DNA of 64,000 nt from an uncultured Eubacteriales bacterium. GTDB taxonomy: Bacteria; Bacillota; Clostridia; Christensenellales; Borkfalkiaceae. The DNA is taken from contig CATZMZ010000004.1 of assembly GCA_958421945.1 (NCBI GenBank), positions 62,001-126,000 of the forward strand, read 5' to 3'. The position numbers and the translations under genes are program-made. How positions within the stretch are numbered: the stretch's first letter is position 1; every line of letters starts with the position of its first letter. This document shows positions 26,681-36,053 of this stretch, one piece after another. A model generated the notes under the pieces. It searched no databases, had not been told where the DNA came from, and was given only the letters and a program-made list of their open reading frames with translations.

Positions 26681-27514
26681 TTATAATTGTTTCGCCGTTT
26701 TTTTTGCGCCCTTGATTTTTTTGTACGTTTTATCAGCCGAAAAATCGCGTTTAACTTTACATTCTCCGCCCAACGCTTCTATCGCAAAGCGCAGTTCTTC
26801 AAAATCCGCATAAGAAATTTTCTCGTTTTCCGCGGCGGCATTTAAAAACGGTAAAGCACGTTCGTCGCCGTAACGCGCGAGATAGGACGCGTAAAGCGGC
26901 AAGTTTTCGCCGTGTTTTAAAAATTCCGCAATGAGAACATCGAACGCCCCGTCGGTCTTTTGCCCGCGCGAAACGATTTCGGCTATTCGCGCTTTCCCGC
27001 GTTCATCGGCGTCGGCATACCGTGCGAGCGCACCGTCTTTTACCTTGTCGGCAATCTCGCACAAAAACTCGGTAGCCAGTTCGCCCACGCAGTCGGGATA
27101 GTCTAAAAGAGCAAACTCAAAATATCTTTCCACGGGAATTTCCGCTTTCATATCCGAAAGCATATTCATACAGTACGCGACAAACTCTTCCGAATCGTCG
27201 CATTTTATCGCCTCGGTAACCGCCTTTGCCCCGTCCTTTGCCGCGATAATCGCCTCGCAAAGGAAATCCGAAACGGAAACACCTTTGTTCAGGTGTTCCT
27301 TTAAGCAATCCAAAAGCTCTGCGGCGGAAAACCCGCGATAAAATTCACCCGGCGTTTTGCCGTCTAACTCTTTAAGCTTTTCGTTCCCGAATTTTTCGTA
27401 TAGCACGGGAATGTTGTTTTCAATTTCCTCCGGCTTAACTTTGCCGACGTTTTTATAAACGTAGTCCGAAATATATTCGTCGAAAAGTTTGTCGATATCG
27501 ATCACCTTAATCAT
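26681..27514 (-). CDS. Uncharacterised helical-repeat protein
   Basis: I do not recognise a family with certainty. The 277-residue product has no signal peptide or membrane segment and is predicted to be nearly all helical. Acidic helices of about 35 residues recur (for example ELLDCLKEHL, EEFVAYCMNMLSDM, ERYFEFALLDYPD, YLARYGDERALPFL), and the last two read as HEAT-like repeats. The C-terminus is lysine-rich. It overlaps the upstream TPR gene by eight bases, so the two are translated together and may form one scaffold. I chose ATG 27514; GTG 27523 is the alternative. Confidence 0.6.
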   Translation of the reverse strand: MIKVIDIDKLFDEYISDYVYKNVGKVKPEEIENNIPVLYEKFGNEKLKELDGKTPGEFYRGFSAAELLDCLKEHLNKGVSVSDFLCEAIIAAKDGAKAVTEAIKCDDSEEFVAYCMNMLSDMKAEIPVERYFEFALLDYPDCVGELATEFLCEIADKVKDGALARYADADERGKARIAEIVSRGQKTDGAFDVLIAEFLKHGENLPLYASYLARYGDERALPFLNAAAENEKISYADFEELRFAIEALGGECKVKRDFSADKTYKKIKGAKKTAKQL

Positions 27515-29303
27515 TTTCTTCACCGTTTTCGTTATTGTTCTTTTTGCCCGACCTTTCGGTTTTAACGCTCGAAGCGGTTTCGCTCGCGTGCGCGGGTTTT
27601 TCCGAGCGCGCGAACGCGTCGGGATTTAAAAATTTTTCCACTTTGGCGGATTTTGCGCCGAAAATCTGACAAATAAGCTTCATTTTATTAAGTTTTTCAT
27701 ATTTAGCGATGACTACCGCGACGGCGGCAAGCTCGTTCGGTTGGAGATTAGCTTTGCGCACCTCCTCCGCACGTTCGCCGTAAAGCCTGTTAAGCGCGAA
27801 CAGAGCCTTATCTGTGTCCTCTATCCCCGTAAAAGCAAGCGAGGAAACGCATGCCGCATAAGCGGCAATAAACTTCGCGCCGAACTCGTCCGTTTCGTCG
27901 AACGGAAGCCTGCGAAGCTTAACGTTTACGTAATACTTGCCGACGACTATGCCTGTTTTATCTTTGTTTTTATGAACGACCAACAGGTAAATAATAAACG
28001 ATTTTATTTCTTCGCCGACGGAAGGATTAAGCAGCGTTTTCTTTAAGAAATTTTCCGCTTCCGCCTTGGGTGCAAGCTCGCAAACGGTTAAGATTGCGGT
28101 TTTTGCCAAAAACTCGTCGGGCAAATGCGCCGCGACCTTTGCCGCCAAAAGAATTTCCCTACGCGGAACAGCCGTTTTTTTGCCGTTTAACGCGTCGGAA
28201 AAAGCCTGCTCGTAACGCTCCGCCATTACGTGCGGCAACTCCTTTTCGTATTTAAGGGGTAACAACGCGACGGATTTTTTATCGCCCGCCCTGATTTTGA
28301 CAGCCAGCTCCGCGAACCACAAAAATATCCCGTCGTCGGGTGAAATTCTGACGCATTCGAACAGCACGTCTACCGCTTTTTCGTATTCGCCGAGATTGAG
28401 GAGAGCGATCGCGTAAAAAAATTTAAGCAGCACGTCGTAGGGTCTGTCTTTAAGCGCGCGGGATAAGCAATCGCGCGCGGTAAGATGGTCGCCCCTCTCT
28501 ATTGCGCAGGAAGCGATTTTAAAATCCTCGTCCTTTGCGCCCGACTTTAACGACAACGCCTTGCCGTAATAATAATCGCTTTTTTCGTCGTCGCCAAGCT
28601 CGCCGTAAATGGTGGAAAGATTGCAATACGCGGTTAAATTATCGCCCAGCCGACGAATAGCCTCTCTGCTCACCGCGATAGCTTTTTCGTCCTTTTTTAA
28701 GAAAAAATACGCCATGGCAAGCTCGCCGAAAGAATCCTCGTCGCGACATTCTTCGGGGATGCTTTCATAAGCGGCTGCCGCCGCGCCGTAACCGCCCGCC
28801 GCAAACGAACGCTTGCCGCGCTTTTTGGCTTCCGAATAATCGGCGCGCTCGAACGGATACGCAAGCCAGTAACGCGTTTTTAAATTGCTTTCCTCGTAAA
28901 CGGCGTTTAAGATTTCCTCGTCCGCCTCTCTGTTCGGCAAAGCGCCCTGAATCTCCGCCCGCAGCGCGAGATAAAAACCCGCAGCCCAAACGTCGTCCAT
29001 ACAATAAAAATTAGCGGCAAGCTCGCTGTAAGCTTCCGACAGGTCGCCGCCCGCAGCCGTTTTTTTATCGATGCAATAAAACCAGAAGCGGTTGGACAGC
29101 TCGTAAAGCTCCATTTGCGCGTAAACGTCGGCAATATCGGCTAAAATCTCCGCTTCCTCTGCGCGAGTGCAAACTTTAAGCGCGGAAAAAAACGCGGAAA
29201 GTTCCCCGAGATAATCGCCTTTCTCGTCGCAAACGTCCGCAACGTTGCAATATATTTCGGCTAATTTCGCCTTGTCGTTAAAATTTATTACCTTTTCATC
29301 CAT
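27507..29303 (-). CDS. Tetratricopeptide-repeat protein of unknown function
   Basis: A soluble 598-residue protein built from helical hairpins with TPR character: examples are AEIYCNVADVCDEKGDYLGE, LAMAYFFLKKDEKAIAVS, CNLSTIYGELGDDEKSDYYYG and FFYAIALLNLGEYEKAVDV. The first half (to about residue 340) has the clearest repeats; the second half is less regular and ends in a Ser/Lys/Asn-rich tail. No catalytic motif or signal peptide. It lies between hslO and the helical-repeat gene, overlapping the latter. TPR proteins usually hold partners together, but I can name none here. Confidence 0.7.
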   Translation of the reverse strand: MDEKVINFNDKAKLAEIYCNVADVCDEKGDYLGELSAFFSALKVCTRAEEAEILADIADVYAQMELYELSNRFWFYCIDKKTAAGGDLSEAYSELAANFYCMDDVWAAGFYLALRAEIQGALPNREADEEILNAVYEESNLKTRYWLAYPFERADYSEAKKRGKRSFAAGGYGAAAAAYESIPEECRDEDSFGELAMAYFFLKKDEKAIAVSREAIRRLGDNLTAYCNLSTIYGELGDDEKSDYYYGKALSLKSGAKDEDFKIASCAIERGDHLTARDCLSRALKDRPYDVLLKFFYAIALLNLGEYEKAVDVLFECVRISPDDGIFLWFAELAVKIRAGDKKSVALLPLKYEKELPHVMAERYEQAFSDALNGKKTAVPRREILLAAKVAAHLPDEFLAKTAILTVCELAPKAEAENFLKKTLLNPSVGEEIKSFIIYLLVVHKNKDKTGIVVGKYYVNVKLRRLPFDETDEFGAKFIAAYAACVSSLAFTGIEDTDKALFALNRLYGERAEEVRKANLQPNELAAVAVVIAKYEKLNKMKLICQIFGAKSAKVEKFLNPDAFARSEKPAHASETASSVKTERSGKKNNNENGEEND

Positions 29304-29330
29304 AACGTAAACGCAAACCTTAAAAAACGG

Positions 29331-30191
29331 TTATTCAAACAACTTTTCCGCCTGATCCTTATCGAAAACGTATTCCGCGTTGCAAAACTCGCAATCCACC
29401 TTGATAACGCCCTCGGTGGCAATAATGTCCTCCACCTCCGCTTTACCGAGCGAACGAAGCAGGTCGGCGGTTTTCTCTCTCGAACACAAACATTTATAAA
29501 CGGGCGTATACTCAAAAAAATCGTCCTTTACGCCGAAATATTTTTCAAGCACGCCTTTCGCGCCTATCTCCTCGATAACGGTGGATAAATTAGACAGACT
29601 TTTAACTATATCCTCCGCCTTTTTAAGATTTTCCTCCTCCGCAAACGGGAGAGCCTGAACGATTACGCCGCCGGCGGCTATACACGAAAGTTCTTTACCT
29701 ATTTTAACGCCGAGCGCGATTGCCGTCGGGCGTTGTTCGCTGTACGCATAGTAGGAAGCAAAATCTTCGGCTATTTCGCCGCTTATCAGCTTTGCCGTAC
29801 CCGAGTACGGTTCTTTCAGTCCCATGCTTTTAACCACGGTCAGCCTGCCGGTTTTGCCGACAATACCGCCCACGTCCAGCTTTCCGTCCGCACGCGGAGG
29901 CAAATCAGCTTTTCCGTTCGTTACCGAACCGCGCATTTGCAACTCTCCGTTGCCGCATACGGTAATTTTTCCGCAAGGTCCGTCACCCGCGACGGTAACG
30001 GTCAGCTTATCCTTTTCGTTTTTCAAATCGGACGCCATAAACGTCGCTATCGTCATCGTTCTGCCGAGCGCGGCGGCGCACGTGGCAGAAAGCCCGTGTA
30101 TCTTTATTGCATCGTTCACCATATCGGTGGTATCGAGAACGGTTAAGCAAAGCTGCCCGTCCATAATGAGAGATTTTAAAAGCGTATTCAA
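29331..30191 (-). CDS. hslO: Redox-regulated chaperone Hsp33
   Basis: Hsp33 is a cytoplasmic holdase switched on by oxidation of a zinc-bound cysteine cluster. The 286-residue product has the N-terminal region (LLKSLIMDGQLCLTVLDTTDMV) and the zinc site CLC at about residue 238 and CEFC at about 268, the expected CXC plus CXXC pattern. The start is a TTG at 30191, preceded by GGAG at a long distance; no in-frame ATG gives a complete N-terminus. Followed by two uncharacterised helical-repeat genes in the same direction. Confidence 0.95.
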   Translation of the reverse strand: MNTLLKSLIMDGQLCLTVLDTTDMVNDAIKIHGLSATCAAALGRTMTIATFMASDLKNEKDKLTVTVAGDGPCGKITVCGNGELQMRGSVTNGKADLPPRADGKLDVGGIVGKTGRLTVVKSMGLKEPYSGTAKLISGEIAEDFASYYAYSEQRPTAIALGVKIGKELSCIAAGGVIVQALPFAEEENLKKAEDIVKSLSNLSTVIEEIGAKGVLEKYFGVKDDFFEYTPVYKCLCSREKTADLLRSLGKAEVEDIIATEGVIKVDCEFCNAEYVFDKDQAEKLFE

Positions 30192-30352
30192 AACGAATCG
30201 TTCTCCGTAAAAAATTATTTCACCGCGACCTTTTTTGCGGTTTAACGCAACGGTTTGGCACAGCGATTAAACACGACCGACTTTTAAGCGGTTCAGCGCA
30301 TCTTTTTTAGCACCTTTTTTAGCACCCGTTCTCGCGGCAATTTGACTAATAA

Positions 30353-30377
30353 GGACGCCGAAAACAACGCGGCGTCC
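30353..30377 (-). terminator. Possible terminator after the membrane-protein gene
   Basis: GGACGCCG and CGGCGTCC form an 8-bp stem about 40 bases after the stop of the upstream minus-strand gene. The following TTATTAGT is a weak T-tract, so termination may be partial. The rest of 30192-30415 shows only a short direct repeat (TTTTTTAGCACC twice). Confidence 0.4.
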
Positions 30378-30415
30378 CGTAAATCGTTAAATTAAGCGAA
30401 TTAAAGAGTAAAAAC

Positions 30416-31687
30416 CTATTCGTCTTTAAGACGTTTGGCAAGCTCTTTTTTTGCCGCCTCGATTTTCTTTTGGGTATCCTCGACCTTCTTTTTCTGTTCC
30501 TCGGTCAACTCCACCTCCTGAAATTCGGGGTCGTTTTTATGTTCCTCCACGTAACGCTCGTGGTCCTCTATTAACGCGCGCTTGCTTTCGTTAAGCTTGA
30601 TAATGTCGCTACGGTTAAAGGACGAAGGCAGCTCCGCAATAGTAAGCTCGTCGTCGGTAATCGGCTTAATCGGCTTGGAATTAAGCGAAGATTTCGAGGT
30701 AAGCGCGATTTGCTCGCGATATTTTTTCAATGCCTCGGCATTGCTTTCCTTAACCTTTTCGTAAATACCTCTGTTCTTCTGCGCACCGGGGACTTTGTCG
30801 TTAATAAACCTGTCGTAAGCCCACTGACAATAATCCGTCCATATAAGCAGGAACATAGAAAACGCGAACAGCAGTACGACGAGAAAGCCTATCGCCATAA
30901 AGAACGAGCCGAACGTTAAAAACAAGAAAGGTAACACGCCGAGCAAAATGAAAAACACGTTCTGCGGCATCAACCCGATTGTGAATAAAAACGAGTTCTT
31001 GATAAGGTTGGACAGTTTCAGCTCGTAAGTAACCGACATAGTAATCATATGCAGCGTCATAACCGAGAAAACGATTAGCAGCGTATAGGTAAGCACCTGC
31101 GAAACGTAAAACATCCATTTATGATTTGCGCCCATAGCTATAAACTGGTTGCACATAGCGGAGGACATGCTTGCGATATAAAAAACGAACGAGAACAGCA
31201 ACGCGATGGCAGCCATCTGCTTAAAGTTCTGCTTAACCCCGCGCCAAAAATCGTTAGCGACGAAAATACCCTCCGTCCAGACCATATTTCTGATGACGTA
31301 AGCCCCGCCCGAAATGCCGACCGCGGCAATAAGCGCGACGACGGGAACGAGCAGATAAACGTGAAGATTTGCGTTAAAAACTATACTTTCTGACAAGCCC
31401 GCCATAGAAACGGGTGCTTGATAGCCCACGCCGAAGCCCTGCGCGAACGGATAAAGCGTACCGTAGCCGGAAATGAAAATACTTCTGAAATAAACGAGCG
31501 CGACCGCGGGAACGCAAAAAAGCAGAACGAGCAGGTTAATAATAACGAGCTTCCAGAACCTGCCTTTAAAAATATCCCAAAACAGCTCCCACCTGTTGGA
31601 GGGCAAAGACGCCCTTGCGTAGCCTTCGGACTTTTCCGAACCCATAAGAATTCTGTTAATCAGTCCGCCTTTCTTTTTATTTGCCAT
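30416..31687 (-). CDS. Six-helix membrane protein, YesL/DUF624-like
   Basis: A 423-residue integral membrane protein. Six hydrophobic segments are visible at about residues 45-70, 105-135, 155-175, 188-212, 228-252 and 254-280. The segment FWKLVIINLLVLLFCVPAVAL resembles the first helix of YesL/DUF624 proteins, often found with sugar-uptake genes, but none are here. The last 140 residues are cytoplasmic, highly charged and end in a Lys/Glu-rich coiled coil, which is longer than in YesL. It starts from ATG 31687 and is divergent from asd. Function unknown. Confidence 0.65.
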   Translation of the reverse strand: MANKKKGGLINRILMGSEKSEGYARASLPSNRWELFWDIFKGRFWKLVIINLLVLLFCVPAVALVYFRSIFISGYGTLYPFAQGFGVGYQAPVSMAGLSESIVFNANLHVYLLVPVVALIAAVGISGGAYVIRNMVWTEGIFVANDFWRGVKQNFKQMAAIALLFSFVFYIASMSSAMCNQFIAMGANHKWMFYVSQVLTYTLLIVFSVMTLHMITMSVTYELKLSNLIKNSFLFTIGLMPQNVFFILLGVLPFLFLTFGSFFMAIGFLVVLLFAFSMFLLIWTDYCQWAYDRFINDKVPGAQKNRGIYEKVKESNAEALKKYREQIALTSKSSLNSKPIKPITDDELTIAELPSSFNRSDIIKLNESKRALIEDHERYVEEHKNDPEFQEVELTEEQKKKVEDTQKKIEAAKKELAKRLKDE

Positions 31688-31819
31688 AGTTCTCCCCGAA
31701 ACGGCGGAAGTATCCGCCGCGATTTAATGCTTAATATCGCGTATATCTCGCGCATATTATAATTGTATACCAAAATCGGATAAATTCCAAACAAAAATCG
31801 CCCTTTACCCGAAAAAAAC

Positions 31820-31848
31820 TTTACATTTTAACTAATTCTTGATAAACT
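31820..31848 (+). promoter_or_regulatory. Probable promoter of asd-dapA-dapB
   Basis: TTTACA (31820-31825), a 17-base spacer and TAAACT (31843-31848) with an upstream TG (extended -10) lie 90 bases before asd. The leader is too short for a lysine riboswitch and shows none of its conserved motifs. Confidence 0.5.
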
Positions 31849-31934
31849 ATATAAATAAAAATTATTAAATTATTATATAGGGGTGCGCGTGCGAGGCTTT
31901 TAACGGTTAAAGCGCGTTCCCGAACGGAGAAAAA

Positions 31935-32954
31935 ATGAAAAAGTATAACATTGCGGTAGTCGGCGCGACGGGTATGGTCGGCAACAAGTTTTTAGAGGTT
32001 TTGACGGAAAGACAGCTTCCCGTGGAAAATTATTACCTTTTCGCTTCGGCAAAATCCGCCGGCAAGGAAATCGATTTTATGGGTAAGCCCCATAAAGTTA
32101 TAGAGTTAAAGGAAGAAAATATCATCGATAAAAAAATCGATATCGCTTTGTTTTCGGCGGGCGGCGAAGTAAGCAAGCAGTACGCGCCGATTTTTGCCAA
32201 GCACGGAACGCTCGTTATAGACAATTCCAACGCGTGGCGCAGGGATAAATCCGTACCGCTCGTCGTTCCGGAGTGTAACGCCGAAGATATCGTTTGGCAT
32301 AAAAATATTATAGCAAACCCCAACTGCTCTACCATTCAGGCGGTGGTTGCGTTAAAGCCTTTGCACGACGCGTTTAAGATTAAACGCATAGTTTATTCTA
32401 CCTATCAGGCGGTTTCGGGCGCGGGCGTTAAGGGTTTCAACGACCTTAAAGGCGGAATTTGCGGCGAAAAACCCCAAAAATTCCCCTACCCCATTTTCGG
32501 CAACTGTCTGCCGCATATCGACGTGTTCCTCGATAACGGCTACACGAAGGAAGAGGACAAAATGATTTTCGAAACCAAGAAAATTTTAGGCGACGATAGC
32601 ATTAAAATTACCGCGACCTGCGTGCGCGTTCCCGTTTATTACGGACACAGCGAATCGGTGAACGTGGAATTCGAAAAGCCCTGTACCGTCGACGAAGTGA
32701 GAAGAGTTTTGGAAAACGCGCCGGGCGTCATCGTTCAGGACGACGTAAGCAATAACGTTTACCCCATGCCTATCACGGCGGAAAACAATGACGAGGTTTT
32801 CGTCGGGAGAATCAGAAAGGACGACACCGTCCCCTCCGGCGTAAACCTTTGGATTGTCGCGGATAACATAAGAAAAGGTGCGGCGACCAACACCGTTCAG
32901 ATAGCGGAAAAGGCTATCGAACTCGGCGCGGTCAAGGATCAGCTTAACGTTTAA
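31935..32954 (+). CDS. asd: Aspartate-semialdehyde dehydrogenase
   Basis: Asd reduces aspartyl phosphate to aspartate semialdehyde with NADPH, the branch point to lysine/DAP, threonine and methionine. The 339-residue protein has the nucleotide motif VVGATGMVGNKFLEVL, the catalytic cysteine in NPNCSTIQAV, and the late GHSESVNVEF histidine region. Length is normal. It is first in the plus-strand run asd-dapA-dapB, which covers the first DAP-specific steps; no lysine riboswitch precedes it. Confidence 0.97.
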   Translation: MKKYNIAVVGATGMVGNKFLEVLTERQLPVENYYLFASAKSAGKEIDFMGKPHKVIELKEENIIDKKIDIALFSAGGEVSKQYAPIFAKHGTLVIDNSNAWRRDKSVPLVVPECNAEDIVWHKNIIANPNCSTIQAVVALKPLHDAFKIKRIVYSTYQAVSGAGVKGFNDLKGGICGEKPQKFPYPIFGNCLPHIDVFLDNGYTKEEDKMIFETKKILGDDSIKITATCVRVPVYYGHSESVNVEFEKPCTVDEVRRVLENAPGVIVQDDVSNNVYPMPITAENNDEVFVGRIRKDDTVPSGVNLWIVADNIRKGAATNTVQIAEKAIELGAVKDQLNV

Positions 32955-33043
32955 TCTGACCGTAAAGGGCTTACCTTTTTAATTAAAAACTGCTTAATTA
33001 AAAGCACCCTTCGCGGAGGATAATATTTTTCTCGGAGAGTGCT

Positions 33044-33931
33044 ATGAACAAACTTATTTTTAAAGGCGTATGCACCGCCGCGGTAACGCCGTTTACCGAT
33101 TACGGGATCGATTTCGACGCGCTCTCGCGCCAGATTGAATTTCAGATAGAAAACGGCGTTTCGGCGTTATGCTTTCTCGGCACGACGGGCGAAGCCGCCA
33201 CCGTGTCCGACGAGGAATACCGTTATATCGCGGAATTCGCTTACGATAAAATCGCGGGGAGAGTTAAGCTTATTCTCGGCACGGGCGCGAATTGCACCAA
33301 AACCGCCATAGAAAAAAGCGTGCTTGCGCAAAAATGCGGCGCGGACGGTCTTTTAACCGTTACCCCCTACTATAACAAATGCACGCAAAAAGGTATCGTT
33401 AAGTATTACCGCGATATCTGCTCTAACGTGGATATTCCCGTTTTGTGCTATAACGTCCCCGCGCGCACGGGGCTTAACATTCTGCCCGAAACCATGGCGG
33501 AACTTGCCGAAATCAAGAACGTGGGCGGCATTAAAGAAGCGTGCGGCGATATGTACCGGATTTGCGAAACGGCAAGGCTTATCAGCGGAAAAACCGCGCT
33601 TTATTCGGGTGACGACAATCTTAACCTTGCTATGCTGTCCGTCGGCGCGGCGGGCGTGATAAGCGTTTTATCCAACGTGTGTCCGAGGGAAGTCAATCTA
33701 GTTGTTAAATATTTTTTCGAGGGCAAAAACCGCAAAGCCACCCTTTTGCACGAAAAGCTTTTGCCGCTCGTCAATCAGCTGTTTACCGAGGTGAACCCTA
33801 TCCCCGTCAAACGCGCGACCGAGCTTTTAGGGCTTGGCAGAGGCGCGGTCAGACCGCCCCTTACCCCGTTAGAACCCGAACACGAACGCTCTTTGCTTAC
33901 CGAAATGCGAAAATTCGGCTTTAACGTTTAA
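33044..33931 (+). CDS. dapA: 4-hydroxy-tetrahydrodipicolinate synthase
   Basis: DapA condenses pyruvate with aspartate semialdehyde. The 295-residue (beta/alpha)8 barrel has GTTGEAATVSDEEY, the catalytic tyrosine in TPYYNKCTQKG, and the Schiff-base lysine in GGIKEACGDM. Length is normal. GGAGAG precedes the ATG. It is 89 bases after asd and 11 bases before dapB. The product feeds peptidoglycan, and in spore formers also dipicolinate. Confidence 0.97.
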   Translation: MNKLIFKGVCTAAVTPFTDYGIDFDALSRQIEFQIENGVSALCFLGTTGEAATVSDEEYRYIAEFAYDKIAGRVKLILGTGANCTKTAIEKSVLAQKCGADGLLTVTPYYNKCTQKGIVKYYRDICSNVDIPVLCYNVPARTGLNILPETMAELAEIKNVGGIKEACGDMYRICETARLISGKTALYSGDDNLNLAMLSVGAAGVISVLSNVCPREVNLVVKYFFEGKNRKATLLHEKLLPLVNQLFTEVNPIPVKRATELLGLGRGAVRPPLTPLEPEHERSLLTEMRKFGFNV

Positions 33932-33942
33932 GGAGGGGCAAA

Positions 33943-34716
33943 ATGATAAAAATTCTTATATCGGGCGCGCTCGGCAAAATGGGCAAAAGAGTCTGCGAAA
34001 TCGCAAAGAATTCCGCAGCGGTCGTCCCCGCGTGCGGCGTGGACGTTAAAAAAGATAATTCCGCAGCGGATTATCCGATTTTTTCGACGTTTGCGGAAGC
34101 AGACGAACTCATAAATAAGGGGACACTTAAAGTCGACGTTATTATTGATTTTTCGTCGCCTGCAGTACTCGACGGGCTGCTTAACTTTGCGGAAAAACAC
34201 GCTGTTCCCGCAGTGCTTTGCACGACCGGTTATTCAAAAGAGCAAATAAAAAAAATAACCCGCGCGAGCGAGAAAATCGCGATATTTAATTCGGCGAACA
34301 TGTCGCTCGGGATAAACGTGCTTCTCGCCGCGGTTAAACTTGCCGCCGAAAAGCTTTGCGATTTCGACGCGGAAATCATCGAAGCACATCACTCATCCAA
34401 AAAAGACGCCCCGAGCGGAACGGCTTTAATGCTTGCCGATTGCATAAAACGTTCGAAAAAGGACGCTCGCCTGGTTTTCGGCAGGAACGGCGGGGATTGC
34501 AAGCGCGACAAGCGCGAAATAGGCATACACTCCGTGCGCGGCGGCAACGTCGTCGGCAAACACACGGTTATGCTGTGCGGCGAAAACGAAACGGTTACCC
34601 TCTCGCACGAAGCGACGGACAAAAGCGTGTTCGCGGCGGGTGCGATTAAAGCCGCGCTGTTTATCGCGGATAAAAAACGCGGGTTGTTCGATATGAACGA
34701 TTTATTGAAGGACTGA
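33943..34716 (+). CDS. dapB: 4-hydroxy-tetrahydrodipicolinate reductase
   Basis: DapB reduces the DapA product with NAD(P)H. The 257-residue product has the Rossmann motif ISGALGKMGKRVCEI, the catalytic stretch EAHHSSKKDAPSGTAL, and HSVRGGNVVGKHTVM. Length is normal. AGGAGG lies just upstream of the ATG, 11 bases after dapA. With asd and dapA it forms a compact DAP-synthesis operon. Confidence 0.97.
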   Translation: MIKILISGALGKMGKRVCEIAKNSAAVVPACGVDVKKDNSAADYPIFSTFAEADELINKGTLKVDVIIDFSSPAVLDGLLNFAEKHAVPAVLCTTGYSKEQIKKITRASEKIAIFNSANMSLGINVLLAAVKLAAEKLCDFDAEIIEAHHSSKKDAPSGTALMLADCIKRSKKDARLVFGRNGGDCKRDKREIGIHSVRGGNVVGKHTVMLCGENETVTLSHEATDKSVFAAGAIKAALFIADKKRGLFDMNDLLKD

Positions 34717-34726
34717 TTACCGATTT

Positions 34727-35500
34727 ATGCTTAAAGATAACGTTGAAAAACTTTTAAGTGCCATCGCAAACGGCAACGAACGCGGTGAGAAAATCACTTT
34801 GGTCGCGGCGACTAAAACCGTCCCCGTTCAAACGATAAACGAAGCGATAAGCTACGGGATACCCGTCGTCGCCGAAAATAAGGTGCAGGAATTCCGCGAA
34901 AAAACGGATAAAATAATCGGCGCAAGTCAACACTTTATAGGCAGCCTGCAAACTAACAAAGTCAAGTATCTCGTCGGCAAGGTTGCGCTTATTCAGTCAG
35001 TGGATAGCCTGCGTCTGGCAGAAGAAATTTCACGCGTGGCGCAAAAACGCGGCGTCGTGCAGGACGTGCTTGCGGAAGTTAATATCGGCGGCGAACCGAC
35101 TAAAAGCGGCGTTTTCCCCGACAGCGCAAAGGAATTCGTCAAAAACATCGCCGCGCTCGACGGGATTTGCGTTAAAGGACTGATGGCGATGCTGCCCGTA
35201 AGCGACGACGAGGCTTACCTCGCCGAATTATGCAGAAAAATGCGCAAAACGTACGACGAACTGAAAGCCGACGGTTACCCGTTTTGCTATTTATCGCTCG
35301 GTATGAGCGCTGATTATCCGATTGCGATTAAAAACGGAAGCAATATGATAAGAGTCGGCAGCGGTATTTTCGGAAAGAGAAATTACGGCGCGATAAACGG
35401 GACAAGCTCTGCGGCGGAATTAAAAAACGTTCCTTCCAAAAAGGAAACGAGCGGCGCGGTCGGATTAAAAACCGGCTCGACCGAAACTAAACAAGATTAA
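34727..35500 (+). CDS. yggS: PLP homeostasis protein, YggS/YlmE family
   Basis: YggS-type proteins bind pyridoxal phosphate in an alanine-racemase-like barrel and balance vitamin B6 and amino acid pools; they have no known enzyme activity. The 257-residue product has the PLP lysine in LVAATKTVPVQTI, FIGSLQTNKVKYLVG, EVNIGGEPTKSG, GLMAMLP and LSLGMSADYPIAI with the phosphate-binding site RVGSGIFGKRNYG. About 40 hydrophilic residues beyond the usual end (Ser/Thr/Lys-rich) form a tail that many homologues lack. It precedes sepF, as ylmE precedes ylmF in Bacillus, and lies ten bases after dapB. Confidence 0.95.
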   Translation: MLKDNVEKLLSAIANGNERGEKITLVAATKTVPVQTINEAISYGIPVVAENKVQEFREKTDKIIGASQHFIGSLQTNKVKYLVGKVALIQSVDSLRLAEEISRVAQKRGVVQDVLAEVNIGGEPTKSGVFPDSAKEFVKNIAALDGICVKGLMAMLPVSDDEAYLAELCRKMRKTYDELKADGYPFCYLSLGMSADYPIAIKNGSNMIRVGSGIFGKRNYGAINGTSSAAELKNVPSKKETSGAVGLKTGSTETKQD

Positions 35501-35550
35501 CGACAGCGCAAAGATACAGATTTGCACAAAAACTATTACGGAGAAAATAA

Positions 35551-35889
35551 ATGGGATTATTCGATATGTTCGGCAGTAAAGAGCCTAGAGTTAAAAGAAG
35601 CAGAACAGCGGGACTTATGGAGGATTCGCCCGCCGCTCCGCAGGAAAAAATTTCCGAGCGCGGACCTATCGCGGTGTTCAGACCGACGTCATACCAGGAC
35701 GTTGCGGTTATGATCGACTCGCTTAAAAGCGGCAAGCCCGCACTTGTGCATTTGACGGCGTTAAAACCCGAAACGGCGTTAAGAATTATCGATATGCTGT
35801 CGGGCGCGGTGTACGCGTTAGGCGGCGGCGTGTATGAAATGGAAGAAAACATTTTTATGTATTCGCCGTCCGGTGTAGAAATGAAATAA
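35551..35889 (+). CDS. sepF: Cell division protein SepF
   Basis: SepF binds membrane and FtsZ and helps align protofilaments at the septum. The 112-residue protein has a short variable N-terminus (MGLFDMFGSKEPRVKR, the likely membrane-binding helix), a linker, and the conserved C-terminal domain (VAVMIDSLKSGKPALVHL to ALGGGVYEMEENIFMYSP). Shorter than the Bacillus protein mainly in the linker. Ribosome binding site ACGGAG precedes the ATG. Follows yggS by 50 bases. Confidence 0.96.
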   Translation: MGLFDMFGSKEPRVKRSRTAGLMEDSPAAPQEKISERGPIAVFRPTSYQDVAVMIDSLKSGKPALVHLTALKPETALRIIDMLSGAVYALGGGVYEMEENIFMYSPSGVEMK

Positions 35890-35915
35890 CGCCGTTATAT
35901 CCATAACGAAAAACT

Positions 35916-35948
35916 TTGTGGCGTAGCGATGACATCGCTACGCCACAA
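35916..35948 (+). other. Perfect 14-bp hairpin after sepF
   Basis: TTGTGGCGTAGCGA and its exact complement surround TGACA, 27 bases after the sepF stop. It is followed by GTATATCAT rather than a T-run, so it is not a standard terminator on the plus strand; on the minus strand the flanking TTTTTCG gives a better tract. It may act as an mRNA end-stabilising stem. The stretch 35950-36053 that follows is A/T-rich and holds nothing I can name. Confidence 0.5.
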
Positions 35949-36053
35949 GTATATCATATAACTATAATCCCTATATTTTTCGTGTTTATTAAGAAACAAT
36001 AATTAAGTTTTCTCGTTTTTCTGTTTTGTAAATTTTCGTTTTCTGCTTTTTTT

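Noticed and set aside
31849..31934. Possible lysine riboswitch before asd
   Set aside because: The leader is only about 85 bases and lacks the conserved five-helix motifs; GGGGTGCG alone is not evidence.
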